From positions 951,402 to 1,015,401 of the forward strand of contig NZ_JACWMX010000001.1 in assembly GCF_014773245.1 (NCBI RefSeq): a stretch of 64,000 nucleotides of DNA, written 5' to 3'. Positions within the stretch are counted from its first letter, which is position 1. Each line of letters opens with the position of its first letter. This DNA comes from Mucilaginibacter glaciei. Its GTDB lineage: Bacteria > Bacteroidota > Bacteroidia > Sphingobacteriales > Sphingobacteriaceae. The position numbers and the translations under genes were made by a program. Below, piece by piece: positions 49,050 to 57,665 of this stretch. The notes under the pieces were generated by a model that was given only the letters and a program-made list of their open reading frames with translations, was not told the origin of the DNA and searched no databases.

Positions 49050-49511
49050 ATGAAAATAGCACTTTTCCCCGGCTCATTCGATCCTGTTACCAAAGCACAC
49101 GTTGATATCGTAAAACGTTCTGTAGCCTTGTTTGATAAGGTTTATATCGGTATTGGGGTTAACAGCACCAAACAAGGCTTGTTAACCGTGGGCAAGCGTG
49201 AAGATATGCTGCGGGCTGTTTTTGCACACGATGACCGTATTCACGTGGTAGCTTACGAAGGCTTAACCGTTAATTTCTGTAAAAGCATTGGGGCCGATTA
49301 CATGATCCGTGGCATCCGTACCGTGTCTGATTTTGAGTATGAAAAAGCCATCGCCCAGATGAACCATGCCCTGGAGCCCGAAATTGAAAGCATCTTTATT
49401 GTAAGTAAGCCGGGCTATTCGTCCATTAGCTCGAGCATCGTGCGCGAGATCATCCGTTATAACGGAGATGTCGCACAATTTATCCCAAAGGAGGCGCTAC
49501 CGTTTTTATAA
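49050..49511 (+). CDS. coaD: Pantetheine-phosphate adenylyltransferase
   Basis: The 153-residue protein has the class I nucleotidyltransferase start IALFPGSFDPVTKAHVDIVKR (a T/HxGH-type motif, here TKAH). It also has RGIRTVSDFEYEKAIAQMN and the C-terminal YSSISSSIVREI. It makes dephospho-CoA from phosphopantetheine and ATP. The length and motifs are typical of CoaD. It is convergent with the minus-strand NUDIX gene. Confidence 0.95.
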   Translation: MKIALFPGSFDPVTKAHVDIVKRSVALFDKVYIGIGVNSTKQGLLTVGKREDMLRAVFAHDDRIHVVAYEGLTVNFCKSIGADYMIRGIRTVSDFEYEKAIAQMNHALEPEIESIFIVSKPGYSSISSSIVREIIRYNGDVAQFIPKEALPFL

Positions 49512-49551
49512 TATCTCAGCGTGAAGGTAAGCCCGTTAAAATATAAATTTA

Positions 49552-50190
49552 TTATCCCGCAGCCAAATCTTCGCGTTTTTCAATCAGTTCTGCAATTTCC
49601 AATACATCTACAATAGATGGGAAGGTATTTTGCATAATAAGATCTATTTGCTCCTTACCTAACCAGCGGGCATCGGTAATCCCCTCTTCAACCTGCGGCA
49701 CCAGTTTTGTCTTACCTTTGTGTGTCATGGCAAACCAATGGGTTTTCTTTAAAACGGTTTTACCTTTCCAGTGGTACATATGGTAAGTTTTACAGATCTT
49801 ATCGCCTAATTGAGCCACTTTTATGCCGCACTCCTCTTCCACCTCACGCACTGCGGCAACTTTGGTTTTTTCGCCCTCTTCAATCTTACCTTTTGGCAAG
49901 TCCCATTTATCGTTACGGTAAATAAAAAGGTAATTACCGGCTTCGTTCTTCACCAAACCGCCTGCGGCCTCAACCAATTTAGCAGTTTTGGTGATCTGTT
50001 TCAAAAACGCTTTAGGATCATCGCTCAATACATAAAAAAGTTTCCCCGGCTGATTATCCACCCAGGGAAATATTATTTTCAGATCAAAATACTCACTGTC
50101 AATCTTTTGATAGTCTTTAATTTGCGCCGGTGCTTTGCCCGTTAGCAAAATCACTTTTTCGTTAATATAAATTCTGTAGTTTTGAGCCAT
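49552..50190 (-). CDS. NUDIX hydrolase, divergent from pyrE
   Basis: This 212-residue protein has an N-terminal domain of about 70 residues and then a Nudix domain with LPKGKIEEGEKTKVAAVREVEEECGI, a complete Nudix box. The substrate is unknown; Ap4A- or (d)NTP-type are possible. The ATG at 50190 (MAQNYRIY) is preferred over a TTG three codons upstream. That start codon overlaps the pyrE start codon on the other strand by two bases, within CCATGG, so its promoter must lie inside pyrE. Confidence 0.9.
   Translation of the reverse strand: MAQNYRIYINEKVILLTGKAPAQIKDYQKIDSEYFDLKIIFPWVDNQPGKLFYVLSDDPKAFLKQITKTAKLVEAAGGLVKNEAGNYLFIYRNDKWDLPKGKIEEGEKTKVAAVREVEEECGIKVAQLGDKICKTYHMYHWKGKTVLKKTHWFAMTHKGKTKLVPQVEEGITDARWLGKEQIDLIMQNTFPSIVDVLEIAELIEKREDLAAG
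50177..50184 (+). promoter_or_regulatory. Possible pyrE -7 element inside the NUDIX gene
   Basis: TAGTTTTG at 50177-50184 matches TAnnTTTG and ends 4 bp before the pyrE ATG at 50189. If used, transcription would start at or inside the first codons, giving a leaderless mRNA. No TTG is found at -33, so this is tentative. Confidence 0.4.
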
Positions 50191-50830
50191 GGTTACCAAT
50201 AGTGAAACGGAACAGCAAGTAGCTGAATTTCTGCTGCAAATTAAAGCAATTAAATTACAACCTAATAATCCTTTTACCTGGGCTTCTGGCTGGAAATCGC
50301 CTATTTACTGCGATAACCGGGTGACCTTATCACACCCAACTATCCGTACTTATATCCGCCAGCAATTAACCTCGGCCATACAAGAAATGTTTGGTTCTGT
50401 AGGCTGCATCGCAGGTGTGGCTACGGCGGGTATCCCGCAGGGTGCGTTGGTAGCACAAGAATTGGGACTGCCCTTTATTTATGTACGCGCAAAACCTAAA
50501 GAACATGGCACAGGTAACTTAATTGAAGGGGAGATCTCCCCTGGAAAGCGGGTAGTAGTTATTGAAGATTTGATCTCTACCGGTAAAAGTAGCCTGCAAG
50601 CTGTTGAAGCTTTGCGCGACGCAGGATATACTGTTGCCGGCCTGGCTGCCATTTTTAGTTACGGATTTGATGTGGCCGCAGAAAATTTTAAAAATGCAAA
50701 GTGCCCCTATTTCACTTTATCTAATTATAACGCATTAATTAAATACGCCGAGGCGCATCAATATATATCCACTGCTGATGTAGAGATGCTTAAACAATGG
50801 CGAGATCAGCCATCAACCTGGGGGAAATAA
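50189..50830 (+). CDS. pyrE: Orotate phosphoribosyltransferase
   Basis: This 213-residue type I phosphoribosyltransferase converts orotate and PRPP to OMP in pyrimidine synthesis. Key parts are FTWASGWKSPIYCDNR (orotate contact), YVRAKPKEHGTGNLIEG (catalytic flexible loop) and the PRPP motif VVVIEDLISTGKSS. Length is typical. It is followed one base after its stop by the SRPBCC gene, so the two share a transcript. Confidence 0.96.
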   Translation: MVTNSETEQQVAEFLLQIKAIKLQPNNPFTWASGWKSPIYCDNRVTLSHPTIRTYIRQQLTSAIQEMFGSVGCIAGVATAGIPQGALVAQELGLPFIYVRAKPKEHGTGNLIEGEISPGKRVVVIEDLISTGKSSLQAVEALRDAGYTVAGLAAIFSYGFDVAAENFKNAKCPYFTLSNYNALIKYAEAHQYISTADVEMLKQWRDQPSTWGK

Positions 50831-50831
50831 A

Positions 50832-51227
50832 ATGAGTGTTTTTGAGAGTATCGTTACCGTAAATAAATCTGTTAACGAGGTATACGCTTTTTTAGCCGAC
50901 ATGAACAATCACAGGCAATTAATGCCTGATAATATTACTGACTGGGTTTCAACCGCTGATATAGCCAGCTTTAACATTGAAAATGTAACTAAGCTTACGT
51001 TACAAATAAGCCATCGAATTACAGGCCGCGAAATCATTATTACTCCCGCCGAAAAGCCGCCCTTCGATATGGAATTAAAGTGGGAATTAACCCCATTAGA
51101 AGATAAATCCCAAGCTAAGTTTACCATCACAGCCGATCTTAACATGCTGATGAAAATGCTTGCATCGGGCCCGCTGCAGAAACTGGCTCACGAGGAAACA
51201 CAAAACTTAGCTGAGCTTTTTAAATAA
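50832..51227 (+). CDS. SRPBCC (START-like) family protein
   Basis: This 131-residue protein has the SRPBCC pattern: an opening strand SIVTVNKSVNEVYAFLADMNNHRQLMP and central beta strands. A C-terminal helix follows (LNMLMKMLASGPLQKLAHEETQNLAELF). These proteins bind hydrophobic ligands; the ligand here is unknown. It has no signal peptide. Coupling to pyrE suggests shared expression more than shared function. Confidence 0.85.
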   Translation: MSVFESIVTVNKSVNEVYAFLADMNNHRQLMPDNITDWVSTADIASFNIENVTKLTLQISHRITGREIIITPAEKPPFDMELKWELTPLEDKSQAKFTITADLNMLMKMLASGPLQKLAHEETQNLAELFK

Positions 51228-51575
51228 AATACAGCTATCAGGTACCGATCAATAGTCTTTGTTGACCTTTACATCGTAAACCATAATCACTGCATTTAAA
51301 ACAAAAAGGCATAAAACAACAAAAATTATCATGACTCCGGGAATTAGTAGTTAAAATTTAATAATTGGTTATTTGACAGAACTTAGGCAAATTCTGTTCC
51401 AGTGCGATAATTACTTATATTATACGGTTGATACGGCATTTTGTTGCATACAAGTTAAACGTTTGAGGAATATTTTACTGCAACCAATCACCAAAGTGTA
51501 GATTAATATCCCTGATCAATTTCCCACCTTTATTTAAAAATCCTTACCACAGTTAGTTAAATTAACTATTTACCG
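51228..51575. other. Intergenic region before the ABC-F gene
   Basis: This is about 350 bp of AT-rich DNA. Apart from the small minus-strand frame at 51249-51332 and the promoter at its right end, I see no gene, RNA or strong repeat. Confidence 0.6.
51249..51332 (-). CDS. Possible 27-residue single-pass membrane microprotein
   Basis: A minus-strand ATG at 51332 opens a frame of 27 codons ending in TGA at 51249-51251. The peptide starts MIIFVVLCLFVLNAVIMV and ends in a charged tail (YDVKVNKDY), the layout of a small single-pass membrane protein with a cytoplasmic tail. It is convergent with the SRPBCC gene. I know of no matching family. Conservation in related genomes would decide whether it is real. 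Confidence 0.35.
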   Translation of the reverse strand: MIIFVVLCLFVLNAVIMVYDVKVNKDY

Positions 51576-51583
51576 TATTTTTG
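51576..51583 (+). promoter_or_regulatory. -7 element of the ABC-F gene
   Basis: TATTTTTG at 51576-51583 matches TAnnTTTG, 18 bp before the ATG at 51602. A TTAG at about 51553 stands near the -33 position instead of TTG. Confidence 0.5.
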
Positions 51584-51601
51584 CACAAATTTAAGTGCAG
51601 C

Positions 51602-53230
51602 ATGATTACGGTATCTAATTTATCCCTACGTTACGGAAAACGGACTTTATTTGAAGATGTTAACCTCAAGTTTGGCCAGGGCAACTGCTACGGCATTATT
51701 GGGGCTAACGGCGCAGGCAAGTCAACCTTCCTAAAAATATTATCGGGCGAGATAGACCCAACCAGTGGATCGGTAAGTTTTACTCCCGGCGAGCGTATGG
51801 CTGTATTAAGCCAAAACCATTATGCTTTTGACGATTTCACCGTTTTAGAAACCGTGATGATGGGCTACAAAGAGATGTATGCCGTAATGAAGGAAAAAGA
51901 TGCCATTTACATGAAGGAGGATTTTACAGATGCAGATGGCGAACGCGCCGGCGAACTGGAAAACCTTTTTGCCGAAATGGATGGCTGGAATGCCGAAAGC
52001 AATGCCGCTACCCTATTGAGCAACTTGGGCATTAAAGAAGAATTTCATTATAACCTGGTAAAAGATCTGGACAATACGCAAAAAGTACGCGTGCTTTTGG
52101 CGCAGGCGTTGTTTGGCAAACCGGATATCCTTTTACTGGATGAGCCTACGAATGATCTGGACATCCACACCGTTACATGGCTGGAAGATTTCCTGGCGTC
52201 ATACGAGGCTATTGTGTTGGTGGTATCGCACGACAGGCACTTTTTAGATACGGTTTGTACCCACGTAGTAGATATCGACTTTGCTAAAATGAGCATCTAC
52301 ACCGGTAATTATACCTTCTGGTACGAATCGAGCCAGCTGGCTTTGAAACAACGCAGCGATCAGAATAAAAAGACCGAAGAGCGTGTAAAGGAACTTCAGG
52401 AATTTATCCGCAGGTTTAGTGCCAACGCATCTAAATCAAAACAAGCAACCAGCCGTAAGAAAGCGCTCGATAAGATCAACCTGGACGAGATACAGCCATC
52501 AAACCGTAAATACCCGGGAATTATATTTAATAACCAGGGCCGCGAAATTGGCGACCAGGTTTTACAGGTGGAGAAGCTGAGCAAAAGCCTTAACGGCGAA
52601 TTATTATTCGGCAATATCAGCTTTATGCTGAATAAGGGCGATAAAGTTGCGGTGCTTTCTCAAAACAGTTTAGCAACATCGGCACTGTATGATATTTTAA
52701 CCGGGCGTGATACCGATCATAAAGGCACATTCAAATGGGGTGTTACGGTAAACGCTGCCGATATCCCTATCGATAACTCAGAATACTTTAAAGGCAAAAA
52801 TGATAACCTGATAGACTGGTTGCGCGAATATTCAACCGGCGATAAGGATGACCAGTTTATCCGCGGCTTTTTAGGCCGTATGTTATTCAGCGGCGAAGAG
52901 GTCCTGAAGAAAAGCAATGTACTGAGTGGTGGAGAAAAGATGCGCTGCATGTTTAGCCGGATGATGCTGCAATCGGCCAACCTGCTGATGCTGGACGAGC
53001 CAACCAATCACCTTGACTTGGAATCGATAACTGCGCTGAACAACGGCATGAAGGATTTTAGAGGAAACATCATCTTCACTTCACGAGATCATGAACTGGT
53101 AGAGACAGTGGCTAATCGCATTATTGAAATCACCCCCGGTGGCGTGATAGATAAGCTGATGACGTATGATGAATACGTTAACAGCGACGTAGTCCAGAAA
53201 CAACGCGAAGAAATGTACGCTGCGGCGTAA
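51602..53230 (+). CDS. ABC-F ATPase, YbiT-like, second ATP site degenerate
   Basis: This 542-residue soluble twin-ATPase protein has the ABC-F linker (FIRRFSANASKSKQATSRKKALDKI), closest to YbiT of E. coli. NBD1 has Walker A GANGAGKST and Walker B LLLDEPTNDLD with switch VSHDRH, but its signature is KDLDNTQKVR in place of LSGGQ. NBD2 keeps signature LSGGEKMR and LMLDEPTNHLD. Its Walker A is lost, reading VLSQNSLATSAL with no GK, and its switch is SRDHE. Only one of the two composite ATP sites can work. ABC-F proteins act on the ribosome E site. The frame extends to a TTG at 51581; the ATG at 51602 is preferred. Confidence 0.92.
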   Translation: MITVSNLSLRYGKRTLFEDVNLKFGQGNCYGIIGANGAGKSTFLKILSGEIDPTSGSVSFTPGERMAVLSQNHYAFDDFTVLETVMMGYKEMYAVMKEKDAIYMKEDFTDADGERAGELENLFAEMDGWNAESNAATLLSNLGIKEEFHYNLVKDLDNTQKVRVLLAQALFGKPDILLLDEPTNDLDIHTVTWLEDFLASYEAIVLVVSHDRHFLDTVCTHVVDIDFAKMSIYTGNYTFWYESSQLALKQRSDQNKKTEERVKELQEFIRRFSANASKSKQATSRKKALDKINLDEIQPSNRKYPGIIFNNQGREIGDQVLQVEKLSKSLNGELLFGNISFMLNKGDKVAVLSQNSLATSALYDILTGRDTDHKGTFKWGVTVNAADIPIDNSEYFKGKNDNLIDWLREYSTGDKDDQFIRGFLGRMLFSGEEVLKKSNVLSGGEKMRCMFSRMMLQSANLLMLDEPTNHLDLESITALNNGMKDFRGNIIFTSRDHELVETVANRIIEITPGGVIDKLMTYDEYVNSDVVQKQREEMYAAA

Positions 53231-53260
53231 CTATTTAAACAATTAGTGCATCTTAGTAAT

Positions 53261-54079
53261 ATGAAACATTATTACTTGGTTGCATTAATTTTGTTGACCG
53301 GCTTTTTTGCCAATGCCCAAAGTTTTGAAGGCATAGTTAAAGATGCCGGCACCGGGCATTCCCTGCCCTATGTAAACGTTGGTATTACCGGCAAAAATAT
53401 CGGAACCGTTACCGATAGTGCGGGCCGTTACAAGATTAGCCTTATTGGCCATGAGGCCGATATCATCAAGATATCCATGATAGGTTATCTCGCTCAAACT
53501 TATCAAATTGCAGATTTTATAGCCGGTAACAAAAAAATCATTTTATTGCAGCCTTCAGTTACCCAACTGAAAGAGGTTAAGGTAACCAACCGTAAATGGA
53601 AAGAAGGCGTGCTGGGAAATACATCGCAATCTGACAATACTAACGCCGGTTTTTCCGACAATATCCTTGGCCATGAAATTGGCACGGTAATTAAAATCAA
53701 AAAGTCGCCTACTTTTCTAAAAAAATTTAATGTACATATCAGCCGGGCGCCGTCCTATCCGGTAAAATTGCGTCTTAATTTCTACTCCTTAAAAAAGGGC
53801 ATGCCTGATCAGTTACTGCAAAATCAAAATATTTATGTAGAAGCACAAGCCGGTCAAAAGGATATCCAGGTTAATTTAGAACCTTACAGTATTTACGTAG
53901 ATGATAACTTCTTTGCTGCGCTGGAATGGATTGAAAATAGCAAAGGCCGGGGGTTAATGTTTTCCGCCTATTTAAGCCTGCTGGGTAGCGGGGCAGTAAT
54001 TTCGCGCCAAACCAGCCAGGCTGACTGGGAAAAAGTGGGTATTGCAGGCGTTGCCTTTAATGTTTTAGCCGAGTATTAG
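53261..54079 (+). CDS. Secreted protein with carboxypeptidase-like regulatory domain
   Basis: This 272-residue protein has a signal peptide (YYLVALILLTGFFANAQ). An N-terminal CarboxypepD_reg/CNA-B-like domain (about 20-95) contains FEGIVKDAGTGHSLPYVNVGI and GTVTDSAGRYKIS. The rest (95-272) is beta-rich and of unknown type. The domain is common in Bacteroidota envelope proteins and TonB receptors, but there is no barrel here. A GTG at 53246 could extend it by five codons; the ATG at 53261 is taken. The ABC-F gene ends 30 bp upstream. Confidence 0.78.
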   Translation: MKHYYLVALILLTGFFANAQSFEGIVKDAGTGHSLPYVNVGITGKNIGTVTDSAGRYKISLIGHEADIIKISMIGYLAQTYQIADFIAGNKKIILLQPSVTQLKEVKVTNRKWKEGVLGNTSQSDNTNAGFSDNILGHEIGTVIKIKKSPTFLKKFNVHISRAPSYPVKLRLNFYSLKKGMPDQLLQNQNIYVEAQAGQKDIQVNLEPYSIYVDDNFFAALEWIENSKGRGLMFSAYLSLLGSGAVISRQTSQADWEKVGIAGVAFNVLAEY

Positions 54080-54177
54080 CCATTTTATACACATTAAAGT
54101 TTTTGCGGTGTCATAATCTTCTTTAATGGCCTGTGCTTTTAGCTGTAAAACGTAATTTGCAGCCAAACAGCACACCT

Positions 54178-55194
54178 ATGGAAATTGGAATTGACAGTTT
54201 TGCCGCAGCATACAAAGGTACCGGCCCCAATATTACAGATGCAGAGGCCATGGCACAGCTACTGGAGCGTATTGAGCAAGCCGACAAAGTAGGCCTTGAT
54301 ATTTTTGGCATAGGCGAACACCACCGCAAAGAATTTTTAGACTCCGCTCCGTCCGTTATTTTGGCTGCAGCTGCCGCTCGTACCAAAAACATCCGCTTAA
54401 CCAGCGCAGTCACCGTATTGAGTGCAGCCGACCCGGTAAGAGTGTTTCAAAATGCCGCTACCTTAGATCTGATATCTAACGGCCGTGCCGAAATGGTTGT
54501 GGGCCGAGGTTCGTTTACAGAATCTTTCCCGCTGTTTGGTTTTAATTTGCAGGATTACGACCAGCTTTTTTCAGAAAAGCTGGACCTACTTTTAAAAATT
54601 GTCGCTAACGAGAAGGTAACTTGGACGGGCAAATTCAGGCCTTCGCTAACAGGGCAGGGCATTTACCCGCGCCCCATTCAGCAAAAGCTACCGGTTTGGT
54701 TGGGCGTTGGTGGCACGCCCGAGTCGTTTGTACGTGCAGGTGTCTTAGGCCTGCCTTTAATGGTGGCCATTATTGGTGGCGAAACACACCGTTTCCGCCC
54801 CCTTGTTGATCTTTATCGCGAAGCTGGTAAAAGGGCCGGTCACGCGCCCGAAGTGCTTAAGGTAGGGCTGCACTCGTTAGGCTATGTCGCCGAAACTACA
54901 GAGCAGGCTGTTGAGGAGTTTTACAAGGGTTATGCTGAAACGTTTACTAAAATTGGTCGCGAACGTGGTTGGCCGCCTGTTACACGAGCTGCATTTGATG
55001 CAGTTGCAGGGCCAAAAGGTGCAATCATAATAGGCAGCCCCGAAGAGGTGGCCAATAAAATAGCACGCCATAGCGAGGCATTAGGCGGTATATCAAGGGT
55101 GACCTTTCAAATGGATAACGCTAACCTGCCTCACGAAAAGATCATGAACGCGATTAGGCTGCTGGGGCAAAAAGTAAAACCATTATTAAGATAA
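54178..55194 (+). CDS. LLM-class flavin-dependent oxidoreductase
   Basis: This 338-residue luciferase-like monooxygenase family protein has IGIDSFAAAYKG at the start and DIFGIGEHHRKEF with the conserved histidines. LTSAVTVLSAADPVRVFQNAATLDLISNGRAEMVVGRGSF and LPVWLGVGGTPESFVRAG complete the pattern. It binds FMN; the substrate is unknown. The frame opens at a GTG at 54133, but the ATG at 54178 gives the conserved N-terminus. It is a single-gene unit. Confidence 0.92.
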   Translation: MEIGIDSFAAAYKGTGPNITDAEAMAQLLERIEQADKVGLDIFGIGEHHRKEFLDSAPSVILAAAAARTKNIRLTSAVTVLSAADPVRVFQNAATLDLISNGRAEMVVGRGSFTESFPLFGFNLQDYDQLFSEKLDLLLKIVANEKVTWTGKFRPSLTGQGIYPRPIQQKLPVWLGVGGTPESFVRAGVLGLPLMVAIIGGETHRFRPLVDLYREAGKRAGHAPEVLKVGLHSLGYVAETTEQAVEEFYKGYAETFTKIGRERGWPPVTRAAFDAVAGPKGAIIIGSPEEVANKIARHSEALGGISRVTFQMDNANLPHEKIMNAIRLLGQKVKPLLR

Positions 55195-55320
55195 CATCAT
55201 TTAAGCGTTATTTCTGACGAGTTTCTATACAATACGCCAAACAATTACGTTATTTACCTACTTCTATAGCTGTTAACCGTATTTTAAACAAACAGCTTGT
55301 TTAACTAAACCCCACAGGTA

Positions 55321-56766
55321 ATGGATATCATCCACAATAAAGATATCGGAACAAAACAAAAAGCATTGGCCATTAATCTCGATCCGGCCATTTATGGCTC
55401 GTTTGCTGAGATTGGCGCCGGGCAGGATGTCGCAGCTAATTTTTTCAAAGCAGGTGCATCGTCGGGCACTATCGCCAAAACCATGTCTGCTTATGACATG
55501 ATCTTTTCCGATGCTATTTACGGCACCCAACAGGTTAAACGTTATGTAAGTGAGCAGCGGCTTGCAGCCATGCTGGATAAAGAATATGAGTTACTGATAG
55601 AGCGCCTTGCTGAACAAAGGGGGGCTTCGTCAACCTTTTTTGCATTTTCGGGCACGTTTTCTACCCTTAACTATCATAAAACCAATGAAGGACACGGCTG
55701 GATGGGCGTCCGATTCCAATTAACACCCAATGGGCCATCGCACAACGTGATCTTACACGTTAAACTGCTTGACAATGACAACAACTTGCAGCAGCAGGCA
55801 GTGGGTATATTGGGTGTTAATCTAATTTATGCGTGTTTTAATTACCATGCCAAGCCTAATGTATTTTTACTATCGCTGATGGATGATCTTTCAAAAGACC
55901 GGATCCAGATTGATATGATCCACTTTGACGGGCCGGAATTTAGCAAGGTGGATAACCGGCTGATGAGCCTATACCTGGTTAAGTATGGCTTCAGTGATGC
56001 CGCTGTATTTGGGCCGAGTGGTAAGAACCTGCAACCATCAGAAGTGCTGTATAAAAAGCATATTGTGGTAATACGCGGCCGTTACCGGCCGGTTATTAAC
56101 GTGCATTTGGATATGCTGAACAATGGCGTTAAACAGTTTTTGCAAGAGCCGGATATTGATACAAAAAATGTAGTAGTATTGACAGAGTTAACCTTGCAAT
56201 CGCTAAAAGAACGGGACGCCGATGAATCTGCCGAGATAGATGAAAAGGATTTTTTAGATCGGGTGGATATCCTTAGTTCTTTGGGGCAAATGGTAATGAT
56301 CTCCAATTTTCACGAATATTATAAGCTGGTAGCATACCTGTCAAAGATCACCAAACTAAAAATGGGCGTTGTGTTGGGCTATCCCAACCTGGAGTATATT
56401 TTCACTGAAGAACATTACAAAAATCTCGAAGGCGGTATCTTAGAATCATTCGCTACGCTTTTCAGCCGCAAAGTGAAGTTATTCATATACCCTACCCTGC
56501 GCGATGGCGTAATTTATAATTGCGAAAAGTTTACCCTGCCACCGCATTTAATTGATCTTTACGAATACCTGTTAGCCAACAATAAAATTGAAGACATCAC
56601 TAATTATCAGGAAACCAATTTAAATGTTCAAACAGACCGTGTTTTACAGTTGATAAAAGAAGGCACAACCGGCTGGGAAGAATATGTCCCCGTAGAGGTT
56701 GCTACCATCATCAAAAACAGATCGCTATTCGGATATGCCGGCGGAAATAGACCCGTTACACAATAA
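55321..56766 (+). CDS. Conserved protein of unknown function
   Basis: I do not recognise the family with confidence. The 481-residue protein is soluble, with no signal peptide. Its N-terminus (KALAINLDPAIYGSFAEIGAGQDVAANFFKAGASSGTIAKTMSAYDM) is strikingly well formed and rich in small residues, suggesting a nucleotide- or cofactor-binding fold. Other notable segments are FFAFSGTFSTLNYHKTNEGHGWMGVRFQL and IRGRYRPVINVHLDML. It looks like a conserved Bacteroidota housekeeping protein. A strong terminator follows it. Confidence 0.75.
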   Translation: MDIIHNKDIGTKQKALAINLDPAIYGSFAEIGAGQDVAANFFKAGASSGTIAKTMSAYDMIFSDAIYGTQQVKRYVSEQRLAAMLDKEYELLIERLAEQRGASSTFFAFSGTFSTLNYHKTNEGHGWMGVRFQLTPNGPSHNVILHVKLLDNDNNLQQQAVGILGVNLIYACFNYHAKPNVFLLSLMDDLSKDRIQIDMIHFDGPEFSKVDNRLMSLYLVKYGFSDAAVFGPSGKNLQPSEVLYKKHIVVIRGRYRPVINVHLDMLNNGVKQFLQEPDIDTKNVVVLTELTLQSLKERDADESAEIDEKDFLDRVDILSSLGQMVMISNFHEYYKLVAYLSKITKLKMGVVLGYPNLEYIFTEEHYKNLEGGILESFATLFSRKVKLFIYPTLRDGVIYNCEKFTLPPHLIDLYEYLLANNKIEDITNYQETNLNVQTDRVLQLIKEGTTGWEEYVPVEVATIIKNRSLFGYAGGNRPVTQ

Positions 56767-56787
56767 GATAACCACTAATTCGCCAAA

Positions 56788-56822
56788 AAAAAAGCCTTTC
56801 AGCATAACTGAAAGGCTTTTTT
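56788..56822. terminator. Bidirectional hairpin terminator
   Basis: Perfect 15-base arms (56788-56802 and 56808-56822) with the core AAGCCTTTCAG enclose a CATAA loop, with A and T runs outside. It ends the plus-strand gene at 56766 and also the minus-strand tRNA. Confidence 0.9.
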
Positions 56823-56823
56823 G

Positions 56824-56896
56824 TGACCCGGGAGGGGTTCGAACCCTCGACCCAATGATTAAGAGTCATTTGCTCTACCAGCTGAGCTACCGAGTC
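56824..56896 (-). tRNA. tRNA-Lys (CTT anticodon)
   Basis: This is a 73-nt cloverleaf on the minus strand. The acceptor stem GACTCGG pairs with CCGGGTC (one G-T), the D-arm contains AGCTCAGCTGGTAGAGC, the anticodon loop is CTCTTAA giving CTT, and the T-arm has GGTTCGAACC. The discriminator base is A. CCA is not encoded. Confidence 0.97.
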
Positions 56897-57008
56897 ATCT
56901 ATTTTATCGGAGCGCAAAGAAACAAAAATTATTTGAATGCTAAAAGGTATTTTCAGTCAATTAATGTAATGTTAAGCATATGCCTGAGCTATATACTTCC
57001 AAATTAAC

Positions 57009-57419
57009 TTAAGGTTGTGGTTGCGGTACTACATACGCAAACTCTGCCGAATAATTATTATTGGCTTTATCCTGCTTCAAATTTATGAAACCCAAATCTT
57101 TATCTAAATAACGGGCATTTACAACAAAAGAACCGGTTTTAGAAGTTGCTTTTATTTTTATAGTGTCGCCGGCAGCCGGAGTAAAATCGTAGTCGAAATT
57201 TGCTTTCTGAACACCGGTGATTACGCTGTATGGAGAATTTGCAGAATTAGCCTTTAATTGTGTTATAACTATGTTATACGGCTCGCTTTGGTATTGGGCT
57301 TTAACACGAAATATCTTACGGGCAACGTCATAAGATTCAACTGTTGGTGAGTAAGATTTAATACAGGCCGTACTTAAGGTGGCCAAAAATAAAAAGGTAA
57401 TCGGTAATTTTAATTTCAT
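57009..57419 (-). CDS. Small lipoprotein of unknown function
   Basis: This 136-residue protein has a lipoprotein signal (PITFLFLATLSTACIKSY). The rest is one beta-rich domain (KIFRVKAQYQSEPYNIVITQLKAN, GDTIKIKATSKTGSFVVNARYLD). No family is recognised. The frame extends eight codons upstream to 57443, but the ATG at 57419 (MKLKLP) gives a normal signal peptide. The tail ends PQPQP. It stands alone between the tRNA and the alpha-galactosidase. Confidence 0.7.
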   Translation of the reverse strand: MKLKLPITFLFLATLSTACIKSYSPTVESYDVARKIFRVKAQYQSEPYNIVITQLKANSANSPYSVITGVQKANFDYDFTPAAGDTIKIKATSKTGSFVVNARYLDKDLGFINLKQDKANNNYSAEFAYVVPQPQP

Positions 57420-57665
57420 GATTACAATTACTGCAACTATCAATCCAATATATGTTTTCTAATTGCCATTTTATAAATTGTAAGCTGCTGTAGCTGTTTA
57501 GATAATAAATTCGGATGAAAGATAAACCGCTACTCCAAACGGTTTTAACTATTGAAACACGCTTGCATCCTCCTGAAAATTTTATACAATGTTAATCACA
57601 CCTATGAGTAAAACCGTACTCAAATCGCGCCGTTTTGTTCGTTATATTTGCCCTTGCATGTGCGC

